From positions 60,891 through 124,890 of the forward strand of contig CAMCVS010000009.1 in the NCBI GenBank assembly GCA_945881965.1: a stretch of 64,000 nucleotides of DNA. The letters run 5' to 3'. Of the stretch, positions 9,041-17,692 are shown piece by piece. Source of the stretch: Paracoccus haematequi. GTDB lineage: Bacteria; Pseudomonadota; Alphaproteobacteria; Rhodobacterales; Rhodobacteraceae. The notes below the pieces were generated by a model, which saw nothing but the letters and a program-made list of their open reading frames with translations, was not told the origin of the DNA and did no database searches. Numbering within the stretch: position 1 is the first letter of the stretch; every line of letters starts with the position of its first letter. The position numbers and the translations under genes are program-made.

Positions 9041-9924
9041 AACACCCGGCCTGCCACCGCGTCCAGCCGCGCAACCAGGCCTGCATCACGCTTGTCCGGC
9101 GCGGTCATGATGGCGTGGGTCAGCGCGCGGTCACAGCCATGCGGACAGGGCGCGCGCGCCCCGCCCAGCCGCGCGGGCAGTGCTGCAACCATGCTGCGCG
9201 CATGACCGGCGTTGCCCATCAGTGTGGCGATGATCGCGGTCACATCGACCTCGCCATGGTCAGGATGCCAACTGTCGTAATCCGTCACCATGGCAACCGA
9301 GGCATAGCACAACTCGGCCTCGCGCGCCAATTTCGCCTCGGGCATGTTGGTCATGCCGATCACATCCGCGCCCCAGACCTCGCGGTACATCCGGCTTTCC
9401 GCCAGCGTGGAAAACTGCGGCCCTTCCATGGCAAGGTATGTGCCGCCGCGATGCACGGTCACGCCCGCCGCCTCTGCCGCATCGGCGCAGACCGCCGACA
9501 GGCGCGCGCAGGTCGGATAGGCCACCGACACATGCGCGACGCAGCCGGGGCCAAAGAACGACGCGGCGCGCCCGACGGTGCGGTCGACGAACTGGTCCAC
9601 CACCACGAAATGCCCCGGTGCCATCTCTTCGCGGAACGACCCCACAGCGGAAACCGAAATCACATCCGTCACCCCCAGCCGTTTCAGCGCGTCGATGTTG
9701 GCGCGGTAGGGCACCGAGGACGGGCTGTGCACATGCCCCCGGCCATGGCGCGGCAGGAACACCATCCGCACGCCCGCCAATGTCCCCGTCAGCACCTGAT
9801 CCGACGGCGCGCCCCAGGGCGTGGCCACCGTGACCCATTCCGCCCCCGCCAGCCCGTCGATGTCATAGATCCCCGACCCGCCGATCACGCCAATCACCGT
9901 TTCCTGCACCGCCTGCTCCTTCAT
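9037..9924 (-). CDS. mtnP: S-methyl-5'-thioadenosine phosphorylase
   Basis: 295 residues, PNP/MTAP family type 2. It cleaves methylthioadenosine with phosphate to adenine and 5-methylthioribose-1-phosphate. The N-terminal IGVIGGSGIYD and the phosphate-site FLPRHGRGH are diagnostic, as is AMEGPQFSTLAESRMYR. GMTNMPEAKLAREAELCYA is the MTAP-type base-site region. It is the first gene of a run with the DUF2927-like gene (GTGA overlap) and apt. Upstream is a G-rich palindrome that separates it from the FAD oxidoreductase gene. Confidence 0.96.
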   Translation of the reverse strand: MKEQAVQETVIGVIGGSGIYDIDGLAGAEWVTVATPWGAPSDQVLTGTLAGVRMVFLPRHGRGHVHSPSSVPYRANIDALKRLGVTDVISVSAVGSFREEMAPGHFVVVDQFVDRTVGRAASFFGPGCVAHVSVAYPTCARLSAVCADAAEAAGVTVHRGGTYLAMEGPQFSTLAESRMYREVWGADVIGMTNMPEAKLAREAELCYASVAMVTDYDSWHPDHGEVDVTAIIATLMGNAGHARSMVAALPARLGGARAPCPHGCDRALTHAIMTAPDKRDAGLVARLDAVAGRVL

Positions 9925-9959
9925 CTTGCTCTAAATACTCCGGGGGGGCCCGCGAGGGC

Positions 9960-9976
9960 GGGGGGCAGCGCCCCCC
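9960..9976. repeat. G-rich palindrome, copy shared with 46795-46811
   Basis: Stem GGGGGGC / GCCCCCC with loop AGC; the string ggggggcagcgcccccct is identical at 46795-46812. AAATACTCCGGGGGGG precedes it at 9933. It lies between the stop of the FAD oxidoreductase gene and the start of mtnP. It is a member of a dispersed palindrome family that also occurs near 1538 and 3864. Confidence 0.6.
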
Positions 9977-9983
9977 TCTGCGC

Positions 9984-11408
9984 TTACCCCAGCACCGCGC
10001 CTGGATTGAGGATGCCCACCGGATCAAACAGTGCCTTGACCCCGCGCATCATCGCAATCTTTACCGGATCGCCATAGCGGACAAGGTCGTCCACCTTTAG
10101 CCGCCCGATGCCGTGCTCTGCCGAATGTGACCCGCCCAACGCGTGGCAGATGTCATGCACCGCGCGCTGCACCGCGTCACGCACATCGGCGTAATCGGCC
10201 TTGGACCGCCCTTCGGCCGGGAACACGTTGTAATGCAGGTTGCCGTCGCCCAGATGGCCGAAACAGTTGATCCGCAGCCCCCCCATCGCGGGTCCGACGC
10301 GGGCGAAATGGGCATCCGCCTCTGCGATGAACGTGGCCACCGCCTCCAGCGGCACCGAGATGTCATGCGAACTGATCGCGCCGACGCGGCGGTTCGCCTC
10401 GGGGATCTGTTCGCGCACCTCCCAAAAGGCGTGGCGCTGCGCCTCGGAGGCGGCAATCACGCCATCGCTTGCCAGACCTTCGTCCACCGCAGCCGCGAAC
10501 AGCGCGGCCAGCGCCTCGGCCGGGTCCAGCCCCCGCGCCAGCCCCACGTCAATCAGCACGAACCATGCGGGCATATCCGCAAAGGGGCGGCGCAGATCGG
10601 GCAGCTTGTCGGCCAAAAACCGCAGGCCCATCCCGCTCATCAATTCGAACGCGCTGATGCCCTCGCCCATGTGGTCGCGCGCCAGCGCCAAGAGGCGAAG
10701 TGCTGCGGCGGGCGATGGCACCACGAACAGCGCTGTCCCCTCGCCACTTGGGCGCGGTGACAGCTTCAGCGACGCCGCCGTGATCACCCCCAACGTGCCC
10801 TCGGACCCGATCATCAGGTTGCGCAGGTCATAGCCGGTGTTGTCCTTGCGCAGCCGCGACAGCCCGTTCCAGATGCGCCCATCCGCCAGCACGACTTCCA
10901 GCCCCAGGCACAGGTCGCGCGCATTGCCATAGCGCAGCACATTGACCCCGCCCGCGTTCGTGGCCAGCAATCCGCCGATCCGCGCCGATCCCTTGGACGC
11001 GATGGTCAGCGGATACAGCCGGTCCACCGCCTCTGCCGCCCGGTGCACGTCTTGCAAGATGCACCCCGCCTCGGCGATCAGCACGTTTTCATCCGGGTAA
11101 ACCGCCCGCACCGCCGCCATGCGTTCCAAGGACAGCAACACCGCGCCCCCGCCATCCGGCATAACCTGCCCGCCGACCAATCCCGTGCCGCCCGAATAGG
11201 GCACCACGCCGACCTGCGCGGCCGTGCAGGCCGCCAGCACCGCCGCCACCTCTTGCACCGATCCGGGCGCAACCACCGCCGCAGCGCTGCCCTGCCAACG
11301 CCCGCGCGGTTCTTCCAGATAGCGGGCCACGGCGGGGCGCAGGCCCTTTGGCCCCACCAATGTGCCAAGATGGTCCAGAAACGCGGGGGCTGCGGGCTTT
11401 AATGTCAT
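9984..11408 (-). CDS. FAD-binding oxidoreductase, GlcD / D-2-hydroxyacid dehydrogenase type
   Basis: 474 residues. An N-terminal FAD-binding (PCMH) domain (VVPYSGGTGLVGGQVMPDGG near residue 80) is followed by a FAD-linked oxidase C-terminal domain with the motif NCFGHLGDGNLHYNVF and an ending SAEHGIG. This is the layout of D-lactate dehydrogenase, glycolate oxidase subunit GlcD and D-2-hydroxyglutarate dehydrogenase. The lone gene, without glcE/glcF nearby, favours a stand-alone D-2-hydroxyacid dehydrogenase, but the substrate is not determined. ATG at 11408 was chosen over an in-frame TTG at 11432. Confidence 0.9.
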   Translation of the reverse strand: MTLKPAAPAFLDHLGTLVGPKGLRPAVARYLEEPRGRWQGSAAAVVAPGSVQEVAAVLAACTAAQVGVVPYSGGTGLVGGQVMPDGGGAVLLSLERMAAVRAVYPDENVLIAEAGCILQDVHRAAEAVDRLYPLTIASKGSARIGGLLATNAGGVNVLRYGNARDLCLGLEVVLADGRIWNGLSRLRKDNTGYDLRNLMIGSEGTLGVITAASLKLSPRPSGEGTALFVVPSPAAALRLLALARDHMGEGISAFELMSGMGLRFLADKLPDLRRPFADMPAWFVLIDVGLARGLDPAEALAALFAAAVDEGLASDGVIAASEAQRHAFWEVREQIPEANRRVGAISSHDISVPLEAVATFIAEADAHFARVGPAMGGLRINCFGHLGDGNLHYNVFPAEGRSKADYADVRDAVQRAVHDICHALGGSHSAEHGIGRLKVDDLVRYGDPVKIAMMRGVKALFDPVGILNPGAVLG

Positions 11409-11526
11409 GCTCAAAGGGTTAGCACAGTCCAAGGCCGCGTCCAGACCCCAGCATCACCCGTCACCGCCCCGACCGCGACGGGTGTGCTACGCGCGCACAG
11501 TTTTTTCGGCCCAGCCTTGACGGCTC

Positions 11527-11616
11527 CCCGGTCCCTGCCCAAGTGCTTCCGGCGGACCGGGCCCCTCTGGCGATGCCTTGCATCGTGATGTCGGACCGCA
11601 TCGACACTGGTCGATG
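11527..11616 (+). promoter_or_regulatory. Structured 5' leader of terC with three consecutive hairpins
   Basis: The 283 bases between the divergent FAD oxidoreductase start and the TerC start contain three strong stems in a row: CCCGGTCC (11527-11534) with GGACCGGG (11554-11561); CGATGC (11571-11576) with GCATCG (11580-11585), loop CTT; and CATCGAC (11599-11605) with GTCGATG (11610-11616), loop ACTG. TerC/Alx genes in many bacteria are controlled by the yybP-ykoY manganese riboswitch, but I do not find its conserved GGGGAGUAG core here. This may be a different RNA element or simply a strongly folded leader. Confidence 0.45.
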
Positions 11617-11691
11617 GCTGCACCGGCGCATCTTCACCGTTCCGGTCTGTCATCGCACTGTATGGACCCGCTCAGACAGAAGGACCCGCAC

Positions 11692-12675
11692 GTGGATCTG
11701 TTAACCTATCTGTTTCTCGACAAGCCGCTGTGGATGTGGCTGTTGTTCATGTCACTTGTGGTGGCGCTGCTGGTGTTCGACCTTGGCGTTCTGAACAAGA
11801 AGGACCACGAAATCGGTGTGGCCGAAAGCCTGCGCCTGTCCGCGATGTATATCGCGCTGGGTCTGAGTTTTTCGGGCTTTATCTGGTATACGATGGACGG
11901 CACGGCAACGGCGCAGTATTTGACCGCCTTCGTGGTGGAAAAGACGCTGGCGCTGGACAACATCTTTGTCATCGCGCTGATTTTCGGGTTTTTCGCTATT
12001 CCGCGGCAATATCAGCACCGCGTGCTGTTCTGGGGCATCCTGGGCGTGATTGTGCTGCGCGGCATCATGATCGGTCTTGGGGCCACGATTGTCGAACAGT
12101 ATGGCTGGGTGTTGTATGTGTTCGCCGGGTTCCTGATCTTTACCGGCATCAAGATGCTGTTTGCCGCCGACAAGGATCACAAGATCGAAGAAAACGGTCT
12201 GATGCGGTTCCTGAAAAAGCGCCTCAATGTCACCGACGACCTGCATGGCCACGACTTTTTCGTACGCAAACCCGACCCGGCAACGGGCCGCGTGGTGCGC
12301 TATGCCACGCCGCTGTTCCTGGCGCTGGTGATGATCGAAATCGCCGATCTGGTCTTTGCCGTCGATTCGGTGCCTGCCGTGTTCACGATCACAACGGACC
12401 CCTACATTGTCTATACGTCGAACATCTTCGCCATCCTTGGCCTGCGCGCGCTGTATTTCGCGCTGTCGGCGATCCTGCACCGCTTTGCCTATCTGAAATA
12501 CGCGCTGTCGGTGCTGTTGGTGTTCATCGGATCGAAAATCTTCATCGCTGACCTGATGGGCTGGGCAAAATTCCCGCCCGAATGGTCGCTGGGCATCACC
12601 TTTGCCATTCTGGGTGCGGGCATCGTGTTCTCGCTCTGGAAAACCGCCAGCGACAAGACCGCCACACAAAGCTGA
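11692..12675 (+). CDS. TerC/Alx family integral membrane protein
   Basis: 327 residues, about seven to eight membrane helices. The family's acidic motifs are present: EKTLALDNIFVIALIF and EIADLVFAVDSVPAVF. TerC-family proteins include E. coli Alx, linked to manganese export and pH response, and proteins linked to tellurite resistance. Recent work on the family points to metal (Mn) handling. The GTG start at 11692 is favoured because AGAAGGA lies seven bases upstream; an in-frame ATG at 11662 is the alternative. It is preceded by a hairpin-rich leader and followed by a strong terminator, so it is a single-gene unit. Confidence 0.92.
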   Translation: MDLLTYLFLDKPLWMWLLFMSLVVALLVFDLGVLNKKDHEIGVAESLRLSAMYIALGLSFSGFIWYTMDGTATAQYLTAFVVEKTLALDNIFVIALIFGFFAIPRQYQHRVLFWGILGVIVLRGIMIGLGATIVEQYGWVLYVFAGFLIFTGIKMLFAADKDHKIEENGLMRFLKKRLNVTDDLHGHDFFVRKPDPATGRVVRYATPLFLALVMIEIADLVFAVDSVPAVFTITTDPYIVYTSNIFAILGLRALYFALSAILHRFAYLKYALSVLLVFIGSKIFIADLMGWAKFPPEWSLGITFAILGAGIVFSLWKTASDKTATQS

Positions 12676-12682
12676 CACCTTT

Positions 12683-12707
12683 ACGGGGGGCGAAAGCCCC
12701 CCGTTTT
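12683..12707 (+). terminator. Rho-independent terminator of terC
   Basis: Stem ACGGGGGGC / GCCCCCCGT with a GAAA tetraloop followed by TTT, starting 8 bases after the TerC stop codon. Perfect 9-bp GC-rich stem, the clearest intrinsic terminator in the window. Confidence 0.85.
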
Positions 12708-12743
12708 GGCGCATTTGCGGGCGAACGCCCCCTGCGAAACCTC

Positions 12744-13565
12744 TCACTCCCGCAAGGCCGCAGGCCAGAGCACCACCACCCGCGGCCGCGATGGCAGATC
12801 GCGCAGCGACACCTCCAGCGCCGGGCCCCCCGTATCCACCACCTCGAAGGTGCCCTCCATGCCGCGCAGAAACGCCTGCAAGGTGCTTTCGCCAAACCAG
12901 TGCATCGGGATCACGATCGACGACCGCAACCGCGTCAGCACATCGATCATCGACGGCAAATCCAGCGTCATGCCGCCATCCACGGGGGCCATCACGACAT
13001 CCAGCCGGCCGAGGGCTGCGAATTGCGCATCATCGGGGATGTGATGCAGATGGCCCAGATGGCCAATGCACAGCCCCTCGACCTCGAACACAAAGATCGA
13101 ATTGCCGCCCGCCTCGACCCCGCCAAGGCCGCGCCGGATATCGGTGGGCACATTGCGCACCAGCATCTCGTCCAAGTCCAGATGATGATCCGCAGGCCCC
13201 GCCGCATCACCCCAGCCGCGCAGCACATGCGGGATTGCCGGATCCGGATAGCTGGTGAAATGCGTCTCATGCGCATGGTTCATCGTCACCACCGTGGGGG
13301 TGAAATCGACATTGCCAATCCAGCCGGAGTAATCCGTGATCGCCGTCAGCCCGCCGGGCGTGGCCAACAGAAACATCGCATGATCAATGTAATGCAGTCG
13401 CACCCGGCCCTTAGCGACGGGGGCGCGGAAACTTGCGGTTTGGACATATTCCATCCCCGGCGCGGCATCGGCGATGGCGATGCAATGGCTGGGGCGGCGG
13501 CTTTGGGCGTCGACTGGCAGGGCAAGTGCCGCAAGCAGACCCAAGGACAAGGCGTAACGCAGCAT
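12744..13565 (-). CDS. Secreted MBL-fold metallohydrolase-like protein
   Basis: 273 residues, with a signal peptide (LRYALSLGLLAALALPVDA, cleavage after Ala20). The mature part shows an MBL-fold pattern of the UlaG type: TMNHAHETHF in place of the HxHxDH motif, and the later metal ligands in CIGHLGHLHH and VIPMHWFGE. The usual Asp of HxHxDH is not obvious, so activity may differ from classic beta-lactamase-fold hydrolases. ATG at 13565 follows GGGAGGG. It is probably periplasmic with unknown substrate, and convergent with terC. Confidence 0.8.
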   Translation of the reverse strand: MLRYALSLGLLAALALPVDAQSRRPSHCIAIADAAPGMEYVQTASFRAPVAKGRVRLHYIDHAMFLLATPGGLTAITDYSGWIGNVDFTPTVVTMNHAHETHFTSYPDPAIPHVLRGWGDAAGPADHHLDLDEMLVRNVPTDIRRGLGGVEAGGNSIFVFEVEGLCIGHLGHLHHIPDDAQFAALGRLDVVMAPVDGGMTLDLPSMIDVLTRLRSSIVIPMHWFGESTLQAFLRGMEGTFEVVDTGGPALEVSLRDLPSRPRVVVLWPAALRE

Positions 13566-13677
13566 CAACGGCCCTCCCGATTTGGCAAAGCGTAACACAA
13601 GCTTTGGCAAATGCGGGTGGGTCGCGGCTGTCACGTTCCCGTGATATCGGCACAGCGCCTGCGGCTTGGGCGGATTC

Positions 13678-13705
13678 GTAGGGCGGCTGCGAGCAGCCGC
13701 CCTAC
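13678..13705. repeat. Perfect 13-bp palindrome, GTAGGGCGG repeat family
   Basis: GTAGGGCGGCTGC, two bases (GA), then GCAGCCGCCCTAC: a perfect inverted repeat in the gap between the GNAT stop (13714) and the MBL gene start. The same GTAGGGCGG head and CCCTAC tail occur at 28847-28878. This looks like a multicopy intergenic palindrome that could act as a transcript end. Confidence 0.7.
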
Positions 13706-13713
13706 CCGGCGCC

Positions 13714-14298
13714 TTAGCCGGCGTCCGTCCGCCCGCGCCGGTCGTGGCGCAGCGCGGCATAAAGGACATGCGTCCGCCAACGCCCGTTGATTTGCAGATA
13801 ACTTTGCGCCACGCCTTCGTACTTGAACCCGCAGGCCTCCAGCACACCGCGCGAGGGGGTGTTTTCCGGCAGGCAGGCGGCCTCGAGGCGGCTGAGGTCA
13901 AGCCCGTGCCAGGCGTGATGCACCAGTGCGCTCAGCGCCTCGCGCATGAAGCCCTGCCGCTGGAACGGCTGCCCCATCCAATAGCCCAGCGTGCCCGCCT
14001 GCGCCGGACCCCGGCGGATATTGTCCAGCGTCAGCGCGCCGATCAGGCGCTGATCCTCGCGCCGGATCAAGAACAGGGGCAGCGCGCTATCCTGCGCGAT
14101 GGACCGCTGCGCCCAGAGCACGCGGTTGGTGAACCCTTTGCGCGTCAGGTGATCCGCGGCCCAGGCGGGTTCCCAGGGCACCAGCCCCTCGGCGCTGGCG
14201 CGGCGCAATTCGCACCACGGCGTGTAATCGGCATGCTGCGGCGGGCGCAGCGTCAGGCGCTCGGTCTCGATCCGCACCTTCCGCCGGGCCAACAGCAT
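13714..14298 (-). CDS. GNAT family N-acetyltransferase (RimJ/RimL type)
   Basis: 194 residues. It starts with the RimJ-like ETERLTLRPPQHADYTPW segment and has the acetyl-CoA loop region QPFQRQGFMREALSALVHHAW (near 115-135) and the C-terminal ENTPSRGVLEACGFKYEGVA. RimJ-type enzymes acetylate protein N-termini or small amines; the substrate is unknown. The start ATG at 14298 shares a base with the TGA of the M16 peptidase (TGATG), so translation is coupled. It is the last gene of the long cta-thrC-M16 run. Confidence 0.92.
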   Translation of the reverse strand: MLLARRKVRIETERLTLRPPQHADYTPWCELRRASAEGLVPWEPAWAADHLTRKGFTNRVLWAQRSIAQDSALPLFLIRREDQRLIGALTLDNIRRGPAQAGTLGYWMGQPFQRQGFMREALSALVHHAWHGLDLSRLEAACLPENTPSRGVLEACGFKYEGVAQSYLQINGRWRTHVLYAALRHDRRGRTDAG

Positions 14299-15560
14299 CA
14301 CGCAGCCCGCCGCTCCTGCATCGCGGCAAGCACAGGCGCGCGCCGCACCGGACCATAGAGCGCCTGCGCCATCGGCGCGCGCACCACCATGCCCTCGGCA
14401 AAGCGCGCGACATCGGCCAATGTCACCGCATCCACCCGTGCCACCATTTCCGGCAGCGTCGGCACCCGGCCCCAGACCTGCACCATGCGCGCCAGCCGTT
14501 CGGCGCGCGACGACGGGCTTTCCAGCCCCATCAGCATGCCCGCCTTCATCTGCGCCTGCGCGCGCGCCACCTCGGCCTGTGTCATATCCGACGCGGCGCG
14601 CTTCATCTCGTCCAGTGTCAGGCGCATCAGATCGCCGATATCCGCCGCCGATGTGCCGGCATAGATCGTCATCATGCCGGTGTCGTCATAGGCGCCGATC
14701 TGGCTCCAGATCGAATAACAAAGGCCCCGCTTTTCGCGCAGTTCCTGAAACAGCCGCGATGACATGCCGCCGCCCAAAGCGCCGGAATAGACTTGCGCCA
14801 CATATATGTCGTCGCCGCGATATTCCGGGCTTTCAAACCCCAGCGCCACATGCGCCTGTTCCAGTTTCTTGACGTGCCGCACCTCGCCGCCCTGAAACCG
14901 GGCGGGCACGACGGCGGGCGGAGCGATGGGGGTCAGGTGGCCGAACAGCCGTTCCGCATCGCGCATGAGCGCATCGTGATCCACCGCGCCTGCGGCGGCC
15001 AGGATCATCTGGCCGGGGCCATAGTGATCGGCAACAAAGCCACGAAAATCCGAGCCCTGAAACGCGCTGACCCGGTCTTCGGGGCCAAGGATGGTGCGGC
15101 CCAGCGGCTGATCGGGATAAGCGCTTTCCTGCAACCAGTCAAAAATGATGTCATCGGGGGTATCCAGCGCCTGCCCGATCTCTTGCAGGATCACGCCGCG
15201 TTCCACCTCGATCTCGGCGGGGTCAAAGGCCGGGTTCAGGATGATATCGGCCACCACATCCAGCGCCAGCGGCACATCGGCCTGCAACACGCGCGCGTAA
15301 TAGGCGGTGGTTTCGCGGCTGGTATAGGCGTTGAGGTATCCGCCGACATCCTCGATTTCCTCGGCGATCTGCAGGGCCGACCGCCGCGCCGTGCCCTTGA
15401 ACGCCATATGTTCCAGAAAATGCGCGATGCCGTTCTGGTCCAGCCGTTCATTGCGCGCGCCCGCATTGATCCAGACCCCGACGGACGCGGATTGCAGATG
15501 TGGCATGTGTTCCGTCACCACCCGAAAGCCATTGGGAAGCGTATCAAGGCGGACGGTCAT
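14298..15560 (-). CDS. M16 family zinc peptidase (mitochondrial processing peptidase-like)
   Basis: 420 residues, single-chain M16B peptidase. The inverted zinc motif HFLEH is at residues 47-51 with the downstream Glu in EVERGVILQEIGQ, so the catalytic N-domain is intact. A glycine-rich segment (GGGMSSRLFQELREKRGLCYS) near 280 is typical of the C-domain. The bacterial protein is cytoplasmic or periplasm-associated, of unclear substrate, and related to the beta subunit of the mitochondrial processing peptidase. It overlaps thrC by four bases (ATGA). The thrC-M16-GNAT order recurs in Rhodobacteraceae (from memory). Confidence 0.94.
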   Translation of the reverse strand: MTVRLDTLPNGFRVVTEHMPHLQSASVGVWINAGARNERLDQNGIAHFLEHMAFKGTARRSALQIAEEIEDVGGYLNAYTSRETTAYYARVLQADVPLALDVVADIILNPAFDPAEIEVERGVILQEIGQALDTPDDIIFDWLQESAYPDQPLGRTILGPEDRVSAFQGSDFRGFVADHYGPGQMILAAAGAVDHDALMRDAERLFGHLTPIAPPAVVPARFQGGEVRHVKKLEQAHVALGFESPEYRGDDIYVAQVYSGALGGGMSSRLFQELREKRGLCYSIWSQIGAYDDTGMMTIYAGTSAADIGDLMRLTLDEMKRAASDMTQAEVARAQAQMKAGMLMGLESPSSRAERLARMVQVWGRVPTLPEMVARVDAVTLADVARFAEGMVVRAPMAQALYGPVRRAPVLAAMQERRAA

Positions 15561-16945
15561 GCGCGGCGTCTTTCGTGGATCAGGGTTTCAAGGGCGGCCA
15601 AATCATTGGGCACATGGGTCAGCCGTTCGGGCCGGTCATATAGCCCCGCCATATGCGGCGGCAGCGCGGGGCGGATGCCGGTGGCGGCCTGCACGGCGTC
15701 AGGGAATTTCGCCGGATGCGCCGTGGCGAGTGTGACCATCGGCACGCCCGCGCGCAGGTGCTGTTCGGCGACATGCACGCCGACCGCGCTGTGCGGGCAC
15801 AGCAATTCGCCGGTTTGTGCCAAGGTGCGGGTGATGGTGGCGGCCGTTTCATCCTCGGAGGCGCGCCCAGATGCGAAATCGGCGGCCAGCGCGTCGCGCA
15901 CCCCTTGGGACAGGGTGAACCCGCCCGCCTTCAGGTCATCCATCAACGCGGCTGTCGCCGCCGCATCCGCGCCATGCGCGTAATAGAGCGCGCGTTCGAA
16001 ATTCGACGACACCTGAATATCCATCGAGGGGCTGATCGTCGGCATGACCCCGTCCGGGCGATAGGCCCCGGTGGACAGGCAGCGGTGCAGGATGTCGTTC
16101 TGGTTCGTCGCCACCACCAGCCGCCCGATGGGCAGGCCCATCCGTTTTGCAACCAGACCGGCAAAAATATCCCCGAAATTCCCCGTGGGAACCGTGAAAT
16201 CCACTTCGCGGCCCGGCGCACCCAGCGCAGAGGCGGCGGCAAAGTAATACACCACCTGCGCCAGCACGCGGGCGATGTTGATCGAATTGACCCCCGCCAG
16301 CCCCACGGCATCGCGGAAGTCGAAATCGTTGAACATGTCTTTGACCCGCGCCTGCGCGTCGTCAAACGTGCCGTCGATGGCCAGCGCATGCACATTCGCC
16401 TCGGTGGGCGTGGTCATCTGGCGGCGCTGCACCTCGGACACCCGGCCCTGCGGATAGAGGATGAACAGATCGACGTTTTCCAGCCCGCGAAACGCCTCCA
16501 TCGCCGCCGACCCGGTATCGCCCGAGGTCGCGCCGACGATGGTGATGCGGTGCCCGGTCCGCGCCAGCGTCGCCTGCATCATCTGCCCCAGCAACTGCAT
16601 GGCGAAATCCTTGAACGCCAAGGTGGGTCCGTGAAACAGTTCCAGCAGGAAATGCCCCGGCGCCAATTGCACCAGGGGCGCGCGCGCGGTGTGCGCAAAC
16701 CCCGCATAGGCGCGCGCGATCAGGACGCGAAATTCGTCGGACGCAAAGGCATCGGACATGAATGGCGCGAGCACGCGGGCGGTCACCTCTTCATAGGGCA
16801 GACCTGCCAGGGCGGCGATATCGGCGTGGGTCATCTGCGGGATGGTTTCGGGCAGATACAGCCCGCCGTCGCGCGCCAGCCCGGTCATCATCGCGGCCTC
16901 GAAGGACAGAACGGGCGCATGGCCGCGGGTCGATATATAATGCAT
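15557..16945 (-). CDS. thrC: Threonine synthase
   Basis: 462 residues, PLP enzyme converting O-phosphohomoserine to threonine. The N-terminal MHYISTRGHAPVLSFEAAM is the hallmark of the long form of ThrC, and the PLP lysine is Lys112 in LAFKDFAMQLL. The open frame continues upstream, but ATG at 16945 with GAAAGGCT ahead is the proper start. It lies two bases after surf1, so the oxidase-assembly gene and thrC are co-transcribed, and its stop overlaps the M16 peptidase start. Confidence 0.96.
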   Translation of the reverse strand: MHYISTRGHAPVLSFEAAMMTGLARDGGLYLPETIPQMTHADIAALAGLPYEEVTARVLAPFMSDAFASDEFRVLIARAYAGFAHTARAPLVQLAPGHFLLELFHGPTLAFKDFAMQLLGQMMQATLARTGHRITIVGATSGDTGSAAMEAFRGLENVDLFILYPQGRVSEVQRRQMTTPTEANVHALAIDGTFDDAQARVKDMFNDFDFRDAVGLAGVNSINIARVLAQVVYYFAAASALGAPGREVDFTVPTGNFGDIFAGLVAKRMGLPIGRLVVATNQNDILHRCLSTGAYRPDGVMPTISPSMDIQVSSNFERALYYAHGADAAATAALMDDLKAGGFTLSQGVRDALAADFASGRASEDETAATITRTLAQTGELLCPHSAVGVHVAEQHLRAGVPMVTLATAHPAKFPDAVQAATGIRPALPPHMAGLYDRPERLTHVPNDLAALETLIHERRRA

Positions 16946-16947
16946 GG

Positions 16948-17613
16948 TCAGCCTTTCGCGGTCCGGCGATTGCGCCACAGGAAGTATCCGGTCATCGCGG
17001 TCCAGACAACGGCCAAACCGAACCACTGCATGGCATAGCCGAAATGATCATTCGGGATCGTCGCGGTATCGACGGGCAGCGGCGTGATGCCGGGTTCCGC
17101 CGGGTCCATGCTGCGCGCCACGATCAACAGCGGCTCGGTGCTCAGCACCTGGGCCATGCGGGCGATGTCGCGGGCGAACCAGATGTTCTTGGCCTCGTCA
17201 TTGGCGGGTGTGGATGATGTCCGGTCATCGGGCAGATGCACGTTGCCGATGACGCGGCCCGCGCCCCCCGGCGGGATCGGCGTTTCCAGCGCGACAAAGC
17301 CGCGATCCAGCAGGATGCGCCGCCCCTCTGCCGTCTCGAACGCGGAAATCACCCGATACCCTGCGCCGACCTGTTTGCGGCTGACCAGAACACGCAGCGC
17401 GTCCGGGCCTGTCCGCCCGTCCAGCGCCACAGGAAGCCAGCGGTCGGCTTCGGTCACGGTCCGGGGAAGATCGGCGGGGGCCGCAGCAATCCGCGCCTCG
17501 ATCTGCGCCAACACGCCCTCTTTCCAGGCCAGCCGCTGCATCTGCCAGACACCCAGCCAGATCAGCACCGCCGCGCCCAACACGCCAAAAATCAGGGGAA
17601 CCAGCACCCGCAT
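16948..17613 (-). CDS. SURF1 family cytochrome oxidase assembly protein
   Basis: 221 residues with one membrane helix at each end (VLVPLIFGVLGAAVLIWLGVW near the start; FGYAMQWFGLAVVWTAMTGYF near the C-terminus), the SURF1 layout. Signature segments are GVWQMQRLAWK, ILLDRGFV and NDHFGYAMQWF. In Paracoccus and Rhodobacter, Surf1 proteins bind heme a and assist its insertion into subunit I of aa3 oxidase. It lies downstream of ctaE on the same strand and two bases upstream of thrC. Confidence 0.93.
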   Translation of the reverse strand: MRVLVPLIFGVLGAAVLIWLGVWQMQRLAWKEGVLAQIEARIAAAPADLPRTVTEADRWLPVALDGRTGPDALRVLVSRKQVGAGYRVISAFETAEGRRILLDRGFVALETPIPPGGAGRVIGNVHLPDDRTSSTPANDEAKNIWFARDIARMAQVLSTEPLLIVARSMDPAEPGITPLPVDTATIPNDHFGYAMQWFGLAVVWTAMTGYFLWRNRRTAKG

Positions 17614-17692
17614 GGATCAACACTCCGGTAAAATGAAAACGCGAAAGGCGCGCGGTCGCCCGCGCGCCTGCCGCAAATCGTCGGATGACGGA

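Noticed and set aside
11409..11691. yybP-ykoY manganese riboswitch before terC
   Set aside because: The conserved GGGGAGUAG core and its partner loop are not found; only unrelated hairpins are seen.
13566..13901. N-terminal extension of the MBL-fold protein from an upstream start at 13901
   Set aside because: The extension is Arg/Pro-rich, crosses the palindrome at 13678 and enters the GNAT gene; the signal peptide at 13565 is the real N-terminus.
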